Part shown: piece after piece, positions 36,920 through 48,400 of the stretch
How the letters are laid out: each line of letters opens with the position of its first letter
Numbering within the stretch: the first letter of the stretch is position 1
Source of the DNA: Tetracentron sinense
Taxonomy: Eukaryota; Streptophyta; Magnoliopsida; Trochodendrales; Trochodendraceae
Direction of reading: 5' to 3'
NCBI GenBank assembly: GCA_015143295.1
Contig: CM026563.1
Coordinates: 3,162,001 to 3,226,000 of the forward strand
DNA length: 64,000 bases
Program-made: the position numbers and the translations under genes
Notes under the pieces: generated by a model
Databases searched by the model: none
Told to the model about the DNA's origin: nothing
The model's input: only the letters and a program-made list of their open reading frames with translations

Positions 36920-39900
36920 TCAGTCTTCATCATCGTCATCCTCTTCCTCCTACATGTAGGCAACTCAATTTATTTAGTACTGACCATAGAAACATAAGAG
37001 AAAGATGGGATTGAAACTTAGTCGGGAAATTGAACAAGCCTTCGAAGGTTGACCAAAGACAGTTTTTTTACTTGAAATAAAAGCGGCAGATTGAAACAAA
37101 TGCCCCATAGAGTTGTTATTAGTCAGCAAAAATTACAAGTTCACGAAATTTCTAATTTTCGCTGTACATTGGGAGTGATCATATACCTCCTAGGTAATAG
37201 GAGTATTAAGTATAGGACTCAGCATATTCTCTTGAGTCAATGCTAAAAGAACAAAGTTTTTTCATAACCAACATCAATCCCAGTGATTTGAGATTCCTGG
37301 TAATTCCAAGCAATGTCTAAGGAACAATAGCAAGACAAGTAATTTTTCCCAAGAAAATCAAAAGGATATTGGGAGGGAGGGCACACAGAGCCAGAACCAA
37401 CAGCATTTTCCCAATGAGGTGAAAATTTTCAAAGTTTGCAAGTCTCTAATTTGACCCAAATGTGATCATATGAATGGTGGCAGAGGTAAGAATGCATCAT
37501 CCATGTGGATGTCAGATGCTCTATGAAGAAACAATAAAGATAAATGGAGCAACTTGAAACTCTGTCCACCCATATGGAATCAGAACCAAATCTGAACCAT
37601 CTTTGAACACGAGGTTCAACTCAACAAATAACTGGACTGGTAGACACAAATATACAAATTATGACATAAATCCTTTCTTCTCAGAACTACAGAAAAACCT
37701 GACCTCCCAAGTCCAAAAAGTTTTTTTTTAAATTACTTCAATCCATATTATTATGATGCTTCCAATTTTTTTATTTTTGTTTCGACAACATATGCAGTAT
37801 CCCATGCAATAGCAAGAAGGATACCGTATATCATGCGCAGGGGCGGAGCAAGGATTCACTTGTAGGGGGGGCGAACAATGGGGTTCAGGCTGTAGCCCCC
37901 GCCCCCCCAGCTCCGCCCCTCTCACAGGCTACACCCCTATTAATAACTATAAGATTTCATTTCCAACATTTCAGGGGGTGCTTCAGCCCCTCCTGGGCCC
38001 CATGTGACTCCAACCTTGGTCATGCAACACTAGCAACAGTGCAAGAAATAACAAGAGAAAGTTAAGAAGTTACCTCCCCACTTTCCTCATCATCATCATC
38101 ATGCACTTCCGATTTTGACCTATCAGACTCCTCATCACCATCATCAGGGATACTTTCCTGTGAGTGATAAAGAGACAAGTAAAAAGAGTAAACAAGCCAT
38201 CTAGGAAAATTAAGTTTGGTCTGGAAAAAGGCTAGTGCAATGCACTCACTTGTTTCTTGTTGTATGCTGCCATAACCTTTTCATACTCGGCCTTCCTTTT
38301 TGCTGCTTTGGCCTCATATGGAGCTTTCTCCTGCGAAACCGAGACATAGAATACTCAGGTCAGTGATCCAGAGTGCAATTACTCTTTCCGTGCAAAAAGA
38401 TGGAAAAATGTAGAACTCATAAAGCACTAAAAGCTTAAACTACACCTTGCTTAACTAATTATATCAACTTCATATTGGCATTGGCTTGGCCAAGCCACAG
38501 AAAATCCAGGATACACAAACAAGCTAATTGTGCATAGCCAAATCAAACCACAAAACTAAATTTTGGGGCACCTTTACAAACAGAATTCGTTACATTTTTT
38601 TTCCTAATTAATCAATTTTGAAACCCTTCATCTTCTATCTTTAACATATGCCAACAGGTTCTAGTTATTTTTAATTTATGTTTGACACAGAAAATCCAGG
38701 ATACACAGACAAGCATCCTGTGCATAGCCAAATCAAACCACAAAACTAAATTTTGGGGCACCTTTACAAACAGAATTCGATATATTTTTTTTCATAATTA
38801 ATCAATTTTAAAACCCTTCATCTTCTACCTTTAACATATGCCAACAGGTTCTAGTTACTTTTAATTTATGTTTGAATACTTACTGCATTAGACAAGGACT
38901 TCCACTTCTCTCCTCCAGCTTTCCCAACCTTCAGATGCAGCATCCAGTGAAATCAAATTTTCATTCCAAAAAGTAACTTATTATCATACTGAATCACAAA
39001 TAGTTCCTTAAAAAAAAAACTTAATGCCCCAGTAATTGCTTACAGCTGAGACGGCCTTCACATTAGGATGCTCTTGTTTGTATATCTTTCTGAAGTCTTC
39101 TCTGTAACATTTGCACAACAATAATCAAGGGAATCCTCAAAGTAGAATGAAACCCCTTGAATATAACATATCCTGATTTTCCAAACAACAAAAAACGAGA
39201 CACTTACAGGAACACAAAAAAAGCACTAGGAGGCCTCTTCGGTTTGTTAGGATCCTTGGCCAATTTTACCTTCTTGGCATTCTTTTTGCTACTCTTGTCC
39301 ACTTTAACAGCAGCCTTTCGCTTCCCAACCTTTCTGAAAATAAGAGACATACATGATTCAACCAAGGATTAGTTACAACATTTCTGAAAACAACAGACAT
39401 ACATGATTAAAACTTCCCAGCCTTTCTGAAAATAAGACTGTTCACCAAACCCCTATACCCTCCAGTCAGGGGCAGAGCCACATTCAGCCCCCGAACCCCC
39501 TTGAAATTTTTGGAAAAAAAAATCTTATACTATTAGTAGGGGCGGAGCCAGGGGACAAGGCTCTAGCCCCCAAACTTCTGACAAAAAATATATTCGTTAC
39601 AAATGGAAAACAGAGGCAATGACCCATGAACTTGGCCCTAAAAAAAATGGGGACTAAGCCCCGAACCTCCATTATGACAATTGAGAGGCCCACCATGTAT
39701 CCTAACCTAAGTAATAACCGCGGTTGCGGTCTAACCCTATGAATTATACCCCAAAAAGAAAAAAATCCATGTACCCTCTACTGACCTGAACAACAGATAT
39801 AAATAGCAATCATGAACCTAAAAGCTAAGATCGTAATATTTGAAGCCAGAAAACATAAGGAAATTCAAACAAGGATTAGTTACAAAATTAAACGAAAAAA

Positions 39901-39991
39901 CTACCTAACTAGTAACCAACCTGTCTTCAACAGGCTTCAACGCTTCTTTTGTGTCCTTCCTCGCTGCTCCTTTACTCTTGGCAGGCTTCAT
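36920..39991 (-). CDS. HMGB-type chromatin protein, HMGB1/2/3-like
   Basis: Seven coding exons on the - strand (39991-39921, 39333-39208, 39101-39044, 38928-38884, 38330-38250, 38157-38074, 36949-36920) give 164 residues with all GT-AG borders in phase. The protein has a basic N-terminal tail (KEALKPVEDRKVGKRKAA), one HMG box at about 51-125 (DPNKPKRPPSAFFVFLEDF ... KAVSAVGKAGGEKWKSL ... KAEYEKVMAAY) and an acidic tail (EEEDDDDED at the end). The box bends DNA in nucleosomal chromatin, and the acidic tail tempers binding and contacts histones. Arabidopsis HMGB1 has the same order and a very similar start. A 552-bp intron interrupts the 5' leader. Introns carry hAT copies and a 190-bp duplication, but the coding frame is undamaged. 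Confidence 0.95.
37838..38018. mobile_element. Short hAT copy (CAGGGGCGGAGC family) in HMGB intron 6
   Basis: It starts CAGGGGCGGAGCAAGG and ends with the decayed TGGGCCCCATGTGACTCC...CCTTG, the counterpart of the element end at 15293. Flanks ATCATGCG and GTCATGCA are an 8-bp duplication with two mismatches. G/C-rich inner arms (GCCCCCGCCCCCCCAGCTCC) match the family. Confidence 0.75.
38497..38876. repeat. 190-bp tandem duplication in HMGB intron 4
   Basis: ACAGAAAATCCAGGATACAC starts at 38497 and again at 38687. The two 190-bp units differ at about ten positions. The upstream-in-transcription unit stops only about 7 bp short of the exon 4 donor (38883), so the duplication lies entirely inside the intron and leaves the splice site intact. 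Confidence 0.92.
39467..39690. mobile_element. Decayed hAT copies (CAGGGGCGGAGCC family) in HMGB intron 1
   Basis: CAGGGGCAGAGCCACATTC at 39467 is a family end. AGGGGCGGAGCCAGGGGACA near 39539 is a second end or inner arm. The stretch ATGACCCATGAACTTGGCCC near 39620 matches the interior of 15293-15909. A right terminus and target duplication were not found. A SINE-like tail follows near 39712. Confidence 0.65.
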
Positions 39992-40710
39992 CGTTAGAAG
40001 AAAGATACCTGAAAAGTAGCTTAAAAACAAGATAATTAATTTGAAAAATTCGACACAAGATCAAGTTGCCGAACGCCAGAAACAATTGTGAAGGAGCTTC
40101 ATTACTAATAATAGAAACCTAGAAAAACCAGAGATAATGAGGGGGAAAAAACAATTTACAAGAGCATCTGATCTCATTGCCATAAAGATACTGAAATCAT
40201 AGCAAAACAAAGCGATCAAAGCACTTGCAATTCTCCAGATGGAACCATAAAACTTACATAGTGAAAAAGAAAAATACAAATTACCCTGAAACGAAGAACA
40301 AAAATCGATTGAACACTCAGCAGCAAAAAAAAAAATTAATAACAAAAATTAGAGAAATACCGATACATATCAGGTTAAATTTCCAAGAAAAAATAACGAT
40401 TGAAATCACCGAATTTCAGGAAAAAAGAATTGACCAAAAGCAAAAGATATCCCGAGGAACATACGCAGCTTCAAGATCAATTATTCTACAGAGAAATTTA
40501 AAAAAAAAAAATCAACGGAAAAAAAGATCAGATCCAAAACGGAAAGAGAAAAAAACATACCTTATAAGGGAGGGAAGCGAACAGCAATCCCTCTAAGAAA
40601 GAAGAAACGAAGAGCAAAGCAAAGCGATAAGAAAATAAAATAAAAGCTAAAACAGAGACTGAGAATATGTGTACGACCGGCACAAATAGAAACAGAATAT
40701 ATAGAGCCAC
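39992..40710 (-). promoter_or_regulatory. HMGB 5' leader with intron and TATA box
   Basis: Upstream of the ATG, a 5'-leader intron is predicted at 40560-40009 (donor AAG|GTATGT, acceptor TTTTCAG|GT, read on the - strand). A TATATATTC box on the - strand (40704-40697) lies about 140 bp upstream of that donor, a sensible place for the core promoter. Leader introns are common in highly expressed plant genes. The transcription start itself is inferred. Confidence 0.5.
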
Positions 40711-41414
40711 CGGACAAACCAGTAGACATATGTGGTATTTGCTGCCACAAAGCTCGGAAACGATAGCGTTGAAACCGGCTATAACCAGTGTCACTGGTTC
40801 GATCACAAACCTTATCATACGAGCGACGACAAGGAGATATTTGAGGAGGTTCTAGAAGCCAACACGTGGCCATATGATGTTGACAACGTTGATTGTCTGG
40901 CTCTGTATTTAGGATTAGTTCGCCTTCGTTGGATTTAAATTAGTCTACTAGACTACGACTACATGTCTAGACTGTCTAGCCTGCTTTTCTTCGCTATCGT
41001 TTTATGGCCTTGGAAATTACACCATGCTTCGCGGCAACATATTACTCTATGACCCGTCCAAGCCTAGTCCATCGGTTGCTAATCATATTAACCAGTAGTA
41101 GGAGAGGGTCGAATCAGGCCGTCAAACTGGTGTGTTTGCGAGATGGGCCACATGTGAAAGTAATATGGTACACATACTATAATTTCTTATCATAACCAAC
41201 CTAACTAGATAAGATTGAGATTTTAGGTATAGAAAGATTAGCCTAGTCAACATAAAGCTAAGTGGTAAGAGACACAAGTGAAAAGCCATTAAAATCTAGT
41301 TTTATACTTTTATTGTTGTGTCTGCTGTTGCTGTACAATGAAATCAAAAGGGGGTGTTTGGAGCAAAATTATGATGATGGGAAATGGGTTAAATGATATC
41401 GCATTAGTGGTTTA
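40711..41414. other. Upstream flank of HMGB; nothing recognised
   Basis: No gene or clear element is seen. It includes upstream promoter sequence of HMGB; short open frames are not supported. Confidence 0.4.
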
Positions 41415-41451
41415 CTAGCTAAGGCTGCACGTGCAAGGCACGTGCAGTGCA
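41415..41451 (-). mobile_element. Helitron-like 3' terminus
   Basis: Read on the - strand: CTGCACGTGC, CTT, GCACGTGCAG (a perfect 10-bp stem with a 3-base loop), then CCTTAG and CTAG followed by T. A GC-rich hairpin about 10 bases before CTRR, with T after it, is the standard Helitron end. The element would extend to the right on the + strand. Its 5' TC end was not located, so its length is unknown. Confidence 0.55.
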
Positions 41452-42769
41452 TTTAAAATAATAATATGATATTAAAAATTTATTAATGGATTGATATTAG
41501 TTTTCTTATGGTTTGTATAAATGACACGGATCACATGCATTCTCACATAATGTAAAGAGTAGTGATTAGTTGATCCCACATTTGGTTAGCTAGTCCACTG
41601 ATTTCTCATTTCATCTTATTTTAATTGTGATTAAACTTGGTTAAGCTTAATTAATTTAAAATTAATATTTTTTTAAAAAAATTTAAGATTAAATGAATGA
41701 ACTTTATGAGTGAATGAATCTTAATCATAATTAGTGAGTATTTAAAAGGACACATGACAGCATGTGAACCACACATTCAGCTACTTAGCCGAATGCAGGT
41801 CCTATATCAATTTCTAAGGTAAAAGAGAGCAACAAAGTATTACATTCAACGACAAAATCCTAGATATTTTTAAGGGTGGCAGTAGCACAACAGTGAGAGG
41901 TCCCATTCCTTGCGGATCCAACTCAATTAATATTTTCTTTCTTGTCCTTCATCATCCTTAAGAGAACCTTACCGCAACTAAGTCTAATCAATGAAGGTAC
42001 ATTTTAATTGAAGTATGCTAAACAAATTTATCCCACCAACTTCATTCATATTTTTTAGGCATTTTTTTTTACAACATTCAATTTGTAACCAACTCATCTT
42101 CAATATTATAGTTCGGGTTTTATCCAAACTAAGTTAGCCCGTAGTTCAATTTTGTCCAACTGGATCAAGCCAAACTTGAGCTCGAAAATTAATCTAGCCG
42201 AGTTAAGCTGATTATTTGAGTTTGAAAATGTGTTCAAACCGAGCTCGAGCTAAAGCATGTTTGATTCAGCTCAGCTCGAAGAAGCTCGACTTGATTGAGG
42301 CTTGATTCGACTCGAGCTCAGCTCGACTTGAATGTTAATTAAAAAAAAAATATATATATATATATTGTGAGCACAGGTTTTGGTGTACCCACAAGAAATA
42401 GATTTTTGAGGTTGTTGAGAGTTGTCACTTATTAATTCTGAAGGGATAAGTCTCACATTATGGATAAGGTCTTATGGTCAACTTGAGAGTTTAGGTAAGA
42501 GGTTCGATTAAGTCGCAGGGGAAGTGTTAAGTATCCTATGACCCCCATTTTGCAATGATTACATACTCCCTAGGTATAAACCAAGCTAAAGTCAAAATTT
42601 AATCAAATGCCTAAGTTTTTAGAGTATATTAACCTAAGAAATGAAAAGTCCTAACTAGGGTTGAACCTGGGTTGGGTTGCCTACGTATTCACAAGGGGGT
42701 GAGATCAAACCGAGCATAGTTCTGGCACATGAATCAGTGCAAAGATTAGGGGAGTGTATGTGTGCATCG

Positions 42770-43040
42770 GGGGGCTAAGGGTCTAGCCCAGAGGCTAAGG
42801 ATGGTTGACCGGGTTGGTTAAGTGTATGGTTTAAAGGGTTTGGGCCCAGGGGCTAAGGGATTTGAGCCCGGAGGCCAAGGGTTGGGCCCGAATGCCAAAG
42901 ATTTAGTCCAATCGACTAAGATTGGGCCTGGAGGCCAAGGGTTAACCTGGTGGGTTAAAGGTTTAGTCCGGTAGAGTAGGATTGGACCCGGAGGCCAAGA
43001 ATTAGCCCAGTAGGCTAAGGGTTGCTTAACCGGAGCTAAG
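42770..43040. repeat. Degenerate short tandem repeats
   Basis: A phrase of roughly 22-28 bases (GGCCCGGAGGCCAAGGGTT and variants) recurs about ten times with much drift, inside the reverse solo LTR. Confidence 0.7.
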
Positions 43041-44714
43041 GGGAGAGCTAACCATGGTTTATAAGGTCCAAGGTTAGATTTTTGACTCCTTTGTATTTTT
43101 CATATATTTTAAAAAAATTTCTAAGTTTTTCAAGATTAAATGGTCTTAACAATGGTTGAAAGTTAATTGCGATTAAGTTTAACCTCGGTTAGAGGGTCTG
43201 GTCTAGTCTAAGGTGGGCTCAGATAGTATGACAGAGCTTAGAATGGCCTCCTACCTAGTTTGAGTCCAGTGCAAGGTCACTATTATAAAAACAGCAGAAT
43301 TGGCGGTAGAATAATTATCGTCAATCTCATTTGTTTGCAAAATGAAATTGACAGTAGAATAACTACCGCTATTGCTGCTATTTTTGCAACAGTGGATTTG
43401 TAACCAAATGAGAATGGTAGGGAAGATGCCCAAAGGATCCTAGACCCATGAGGGTGTTCCAAGGGACTGGTTACAAGTCCTAAGCTTGGTCTGGGCCTTG
43501 GGCCTGGCCTAGGGTGGGCCCACAGTGGTCATTCACAGTGAAAACCAGAAAACCCAGAATGTTGGTAAACTGTTTATCGACATTCTGGACAGTTTTCACA
43601 AAAGATGAAATTAACCATAGTTAAGCTAAGTAGGGAGCCTGGAAGGATAAGAGAAGATGAAATGAGATCTTAGGAACCTGAAACAGACCAAAACGTAACC
43701 AAAATGAGTCTAGAGCCAATGTATTGGGAAAACCCAGAAATGGTAGTACTGTGTTTTCCGTCATTTCTGGATTTTTTCAGAAAATGATTTTCTCCCTCTG
43801 GGACTGAACCAAAATACTTCCAAGAGATCTCTCATGAACTGAGGGTTCCCTAAAAGTTCAGGGCAGTGACCATGTACGATGTGAGGCTACGAGGCCAGAG
43901 CTTGATCCCTTGAGAGGGTCCCCCTGCCTATGAAGAGGCAAAAAGACCTCTGTCCTTGGGTTTGCAACAAAACAAGGCAATAAAAAAGTCATCTGGAATA
44001 GAACCAAGGACAAGGGGGTAGGGAAGGGCCTACCTACTCCGCTTACAACGGTGGTAGAGGTGGAGCTATACGGTGGTGGAGGACTGAGAGAGGCCTGGGG
44101 TAATCCTTGGGTGCTCTTAAGAAGTTTAGGATCTCTTGAGGTGGTGGACAAGGATAGGAACAGGGAAACTCGGATTGGGTAAAGGCTTCTATAAGAATTC
44201 CTACATAGCTTTTAGGTGGACTTTTTAGAATGGGTTTAAGCTTGGTGATGACTTGTATTATAGGCTAGAGGAGACCTAATGTATTTTAGGGTATTCAAAA
44301 ATGGGTGTAGGACACAAGGGAGGCACAGATGAGGAGCTTAGTGGGGTGTCAACTTGGTTTTTACGTAAACTCCAGGAATGACGGTAATGTCTGTACCGTC
44401 ATTCTTGTTCTTGGCTAAATTCTTAATAGCGGTAGATGTATTACCGCCATTTAGAGGTTTTTGCCCAAACAGGCCTAACTCAGCTATTATTGGTCAGGGG
44501 CACTGTAGCTTTTGCCAAATCCAGTAATGACGGTAATTTTATTACCGCCATTATCTGAGTTTTCAAATTTCAAGCATGGTCCCCCCACCCACAGTCATCT
44601 AAGGCTTGTGGGCCCATGCTTGGGCCTACAGGGTGGTCTGATTCTAGTTTTTGGGTCTCTGAACCTGGAAATGGGCCTTGGGCCCATGGGACAAGCTAGG
44701 GGCTTCCCTAGGTT

Positions 44715-44885
44715 TTAACTTAGGTTGGACCTAGGGTTTGCTTAAGTTTGACCTAGGGTATGACTAATGTTTGCTTAAGTTTGACCTAGGGTTTCACTAG
44801 GGTTTGCCTAAGGTTTGACTAAGGCTTGACTAGGGTTTGCCTAGGGCTTGTTTATGTTTGACATAGGGTTTGCCTAGGGTTAAAG
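44715..44885. repeat. Telomere-like degenerate minisatellite
   Basis: Words such as GACCTAGGGTTTGC, GACTAGGGTTTGCC and GACTAAGGCTT recur about twelve times. The CTAGGGTTTG core resembles the plant telomere repeat but is not periodic at 7 bp, so it is a minisatellite of the LTR and not an interstitial telomere. Confidence 0.7.
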
Positions 44886-45477
44886 AGATTAACTATGGTT
44901 AAGATAGTTAACCATGATTAAGAAGTGGTGTAAAAATTGGGTTCTTAAATATATCATTATTGTACATATAATATTATAATTGTTATTTATATATATATAA
45001 TATAAAAATATCATTATTTTATTCAATTTTTTTAAAAATCAAGCTGAGCTCGATCCACGTCGAGTTCGGCTCGAGTTTGAATCAATTTGAGCTCAAGCCA
45101 AGTGAACTAATTTCGAGCCAAGCCGAGCTCGAGCCTAGATTTTTACATTTCCAGCCGAGCCGAGCAGGGCCATGCTCGGCTCGAATACAACCCTAATTAT
45201 AGTCCCACAACGGCTAAGTACTAGACTTCGTGTTGGATTTACTTGCTAAATCCTTACACACAAATTAGACAATTAAAGCAATTGAATAACAATAAATATA
45301 AAAACATATACATAAAACAATCACACAAGTTGAGAGACAATCGAAAGAGAGTCTTTCTTAAAGATAGTCGAAGCCTGCCACGTGTAAGAGAAAAACAACC
45401 CTATCTCCGGAATACAACTCAACTCGGATTCAACTGATCAATCCCTACAAGCTTGCACTCTTCGGCGGATTGTGGTG

Positions 45478-48400
45478 TGTAAACACCCCATTTTTACACC
45501 CTTAAAACTTTATTTTTATTATTTTATTTTTGTATATTTTAATTCAATTTAATTTAATTTTGTTTGCTTGTGCGAGCGTTGTGAGTCTTGATAGAGAAAG
45601 GAAGAGTTTAGAGAGAGAAAAAGAGAGAGAGAGAGAGCATATCCATTTCTTAATCCATTTCACCAAACCCATATCTTGAACCCGTTCAGCTAGCCCAAAA
45701 TCCAAATCCTTGATTATCACTCATTCCCTAAAATCCAACCCATGTGCACAACCCTAACAGCCTTACCCATTGTTCAAAACCCTCAAGACTATAGGTCCAA
45801 AGGCCCAAGCCCATGAATCTTTAAGCCAGCCCATCACTGTTGCCTACATAAAGAATAAGATAGGGTTTAAAAAACCCAAAGCTCATTCGATTGAAGCAAC
45901 AGTTCCCCTCCAACCTCCATCTCCAAGGCAGCATCTCCCCCGATTTCTTCTTCTTACCTTGGTGAAACAGTGGAACACCAACCTCCATCTCCAAGGCAGC
46001 ATCTCCAGTTCCCAGTCTCGTCCTCGGCAGCACCATTGGACCTTAGGCAGCATCATCTCAGTATTTCAAGCCGAATCCAATGGCTCCTATACTTGATTGT
46101 GGAGAACCAAGAGGATCCATATTCACTATCTCCGGCCAGTTCTTGTCGCGCCCCAAAATCCCACCTAACTTAATGTGAGACTTTGGCACGTGACTTAATC
46201 ATTAATTCCATAACTTCTTATCATAAACATTTAAGGCAATTCTAAAAACATGGACCAAAAAAAATCTTTTTTTTCTTTAAATAAATGCAATCAAGTCCAA
46301 TATCTGAAATAAATACTAAGACCTCATAATCAATTTAAAATCAACCTCTATGAATCTCCAGTCATAAACTCAAACTAACTATAAATCCATAATTTGTCTA
46401 TTACAATTCTAAAATTCAAAATCCAAATATACTAGTGATCTAGTGTCCTGTGTATGGCCAGCAATCCAAGTTCCATTCTCCATCAGGATAGTCACCTGCT
46501 GGCTCTTCCTGCTCTTCCTCGTATTCTTCCTCTTCCCAAGGTCCTGGGGCACAAATGTCAAATCTAGCACCTACCGACAACAACAGTCATCGGCTGAGTA
46601 ACAAGTTACACAGCGTATATACAAAATCCTGCCTAACAATATACGAGATTTGATAACAATATATTTTAAGATTCAACATCACAAGTGAACTCACAATATT
46701 TCAAAGTGCGGAAGCATAATTAAATTTGATTCTTACACCTGATTACTCATGCTTATTTCTCTTATTTATCTTGCCTATTTTTGTTCATGAATTTATTCAA
46801 CAACATGCAATTGCAATAACTTAAAATAACTCTACCCCATATATCGGGTAGAGACTAACATATACTCTACTTTCCGAGGTACCACACAATATACACATTA
46901 TCCGGTGTACACGGCTTGTCTACATATTATCCGGTGTATACGGCTTGTCTACACATTCGCCGGTGCATACGGCTGGTTTTGCCTTGATCATAGGCCTGTG
47001 GGTACTCGGTCAGTGCAAAACTCAATCATGCATAATGCTTGTGTCCTTGTGTACTTGCATATTACTTGTCATCTTGTTTATTCTCATGCTTGTTCATGTA
47101 TAGATTTCGTGAATCCGTGTGAATGAAATAAAATACTTGTAAATCATGCATAGATTTAAACATGCAAGAGTTCTCCTAAGTGATCAATATAAAGCATAAT
47201 TTGTCAAATAAAATAAGGGATAATTTTATTTACCGCGTCTAAATTTTTAATACGCATCTATAATCAAATAAGTCTCACAGGGCCTTAGTTTTCACAACAC
47301 ATAATGATCTCAAACAAACTTATAATAATTTCATCAATTCTGAACATCATCCACTTCCTCCATTCTCATCATTCATACACCACAAAATCAATCCCATTCC
47401 CCTTGTTGATATAGAATAAAAAAAATCATAAACAACATCTTTTTCAAATAATTATCACAAGGAAATTACCATCTAAAATGTTCTCTATTCATCATATATA
47501 TATTATCCATCAGATAACCAAGATCTAAAATTTTCTAACATCGTCTATAGATTTTTCAAGGGAAAATCTTGATTTAGAACATTACAAAAATCATCATATA
47601 TAATTTTCCATGAGAAAATCTAAGTATAAACATCATAAAATCCTCATATATAATTTTCATCATAGTTTAAAACAATAAAAACATATTTACTATTGTCGTT
47701 CTTACTTTAGATCTATTTCTTCATCATATTTGTATCAATAATCCCTATATTGAGAGGAAGGAAGTCGTATTTACCTCTCACGATCGCTTCCCTACGATCA
47801 AACGTTTGCGAATGAGATGGATCTAAGCCTTTTTGTACTTTTTCCTTGCAACACCTTTGATTTCTCCTCTTGGATCTCTCCAAAACCCTTTTCTCTCACT
47901 CTCTTTAATGAGAACTCATAGGTTTTTCTTCTATTTTTCTCTCTAATAAGTTTTAGAATGATGAAATACCTAAAATCCATGAGTTAGGGTCTTTATATAG
48001 GCAATACCAGAGTTAGAAAGTGATAAGAACTGCTAAAACACTATTCACGGTTACTGTTCATGTGGTTACTGTTCATCGTATTTACAGTTTTGCCACTGCA
48101 CTTTGAATAATTCTATAGAGCTCAATTCTTATCGGATTAACCTGAAATTTGAACCATAGCTACTTTAGGTCATATAGAATCTACATTAAATTTTCATAAA
48201 TTTTGGATTGCACAAAATGCCCCTCTTATGATAAAGGAGATTTCTTCTATTTTTCACTTGATTAATTTATAAAACACCCTCATGCTACTTTAATTGTTCC
48301 AATTTTAAACTTATGTAATAAATTAATCATGACAACCAAGAATATTAAAATAATTGATACAAATACCAAGAAATTAAATTTCGGGTCTCTACAGTTCCCC

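Larger units (their letters stand above)
42366..44949 (-). mobile_element. Solo LTR (2.6 kb), Tat/Ogre-like, reverse orientation
   Basis: It fills the gap where unit 1 departs from unit 2. The ends are TGTGAGCACAGG and GGGTTCTTAA, flanked by ATATAT on both sides (weak evidence in TA-rich DNA). Read on the - strand it opens near CCCAATTTTTACACC and closes with a GTGACAACTCTC-type box. These mirror CCCCATTTTTACACCC and GTGGCGACTCTT at the ends of 45478-50979, so the two are relatives. The interior has degenerate GAGGCCAAGGGTTGGGCCC repeats (42770-43040), five short hairpins and a GACTAGGGTTTGCC minisatellite (44715-44885). No protein domains remain. Confidence 0.65.
42113..45195. mobile_element. 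hAT-like element rich in GCTCGAGC words (unit 1 copy), interrupted by a solo LTR
   Basis: An exact 8-bp duplication ATTATAGT lies at 42105-42112 and 45196-45203. The ends are TCGGGTTTTATCC and GAATACAACCCTA, decayed forms of a TAGGGNTGTATYC inverted repeat. Own sequence is about 500 bp (42113-42365 and 44950-45195), full of GAGCTCGAGC/AGCTCGA words in both orientations. It has no coding capacity. The same insertion is in unit 2, so it predates the duplication. Confidence 0.8.

Noticed and set aside
43858-44151. 97-codon open frame on the - strand
   Set aside because: It lies inside a solo LTR and has no retrotransposon or host domain.
44715-44885. Interstitial telomere repeats
   Set aside because: The CTAGGGTTTG words are irregular in period and sequence; a true plant telomere tract would show a 7-bp TTTAGGG period.
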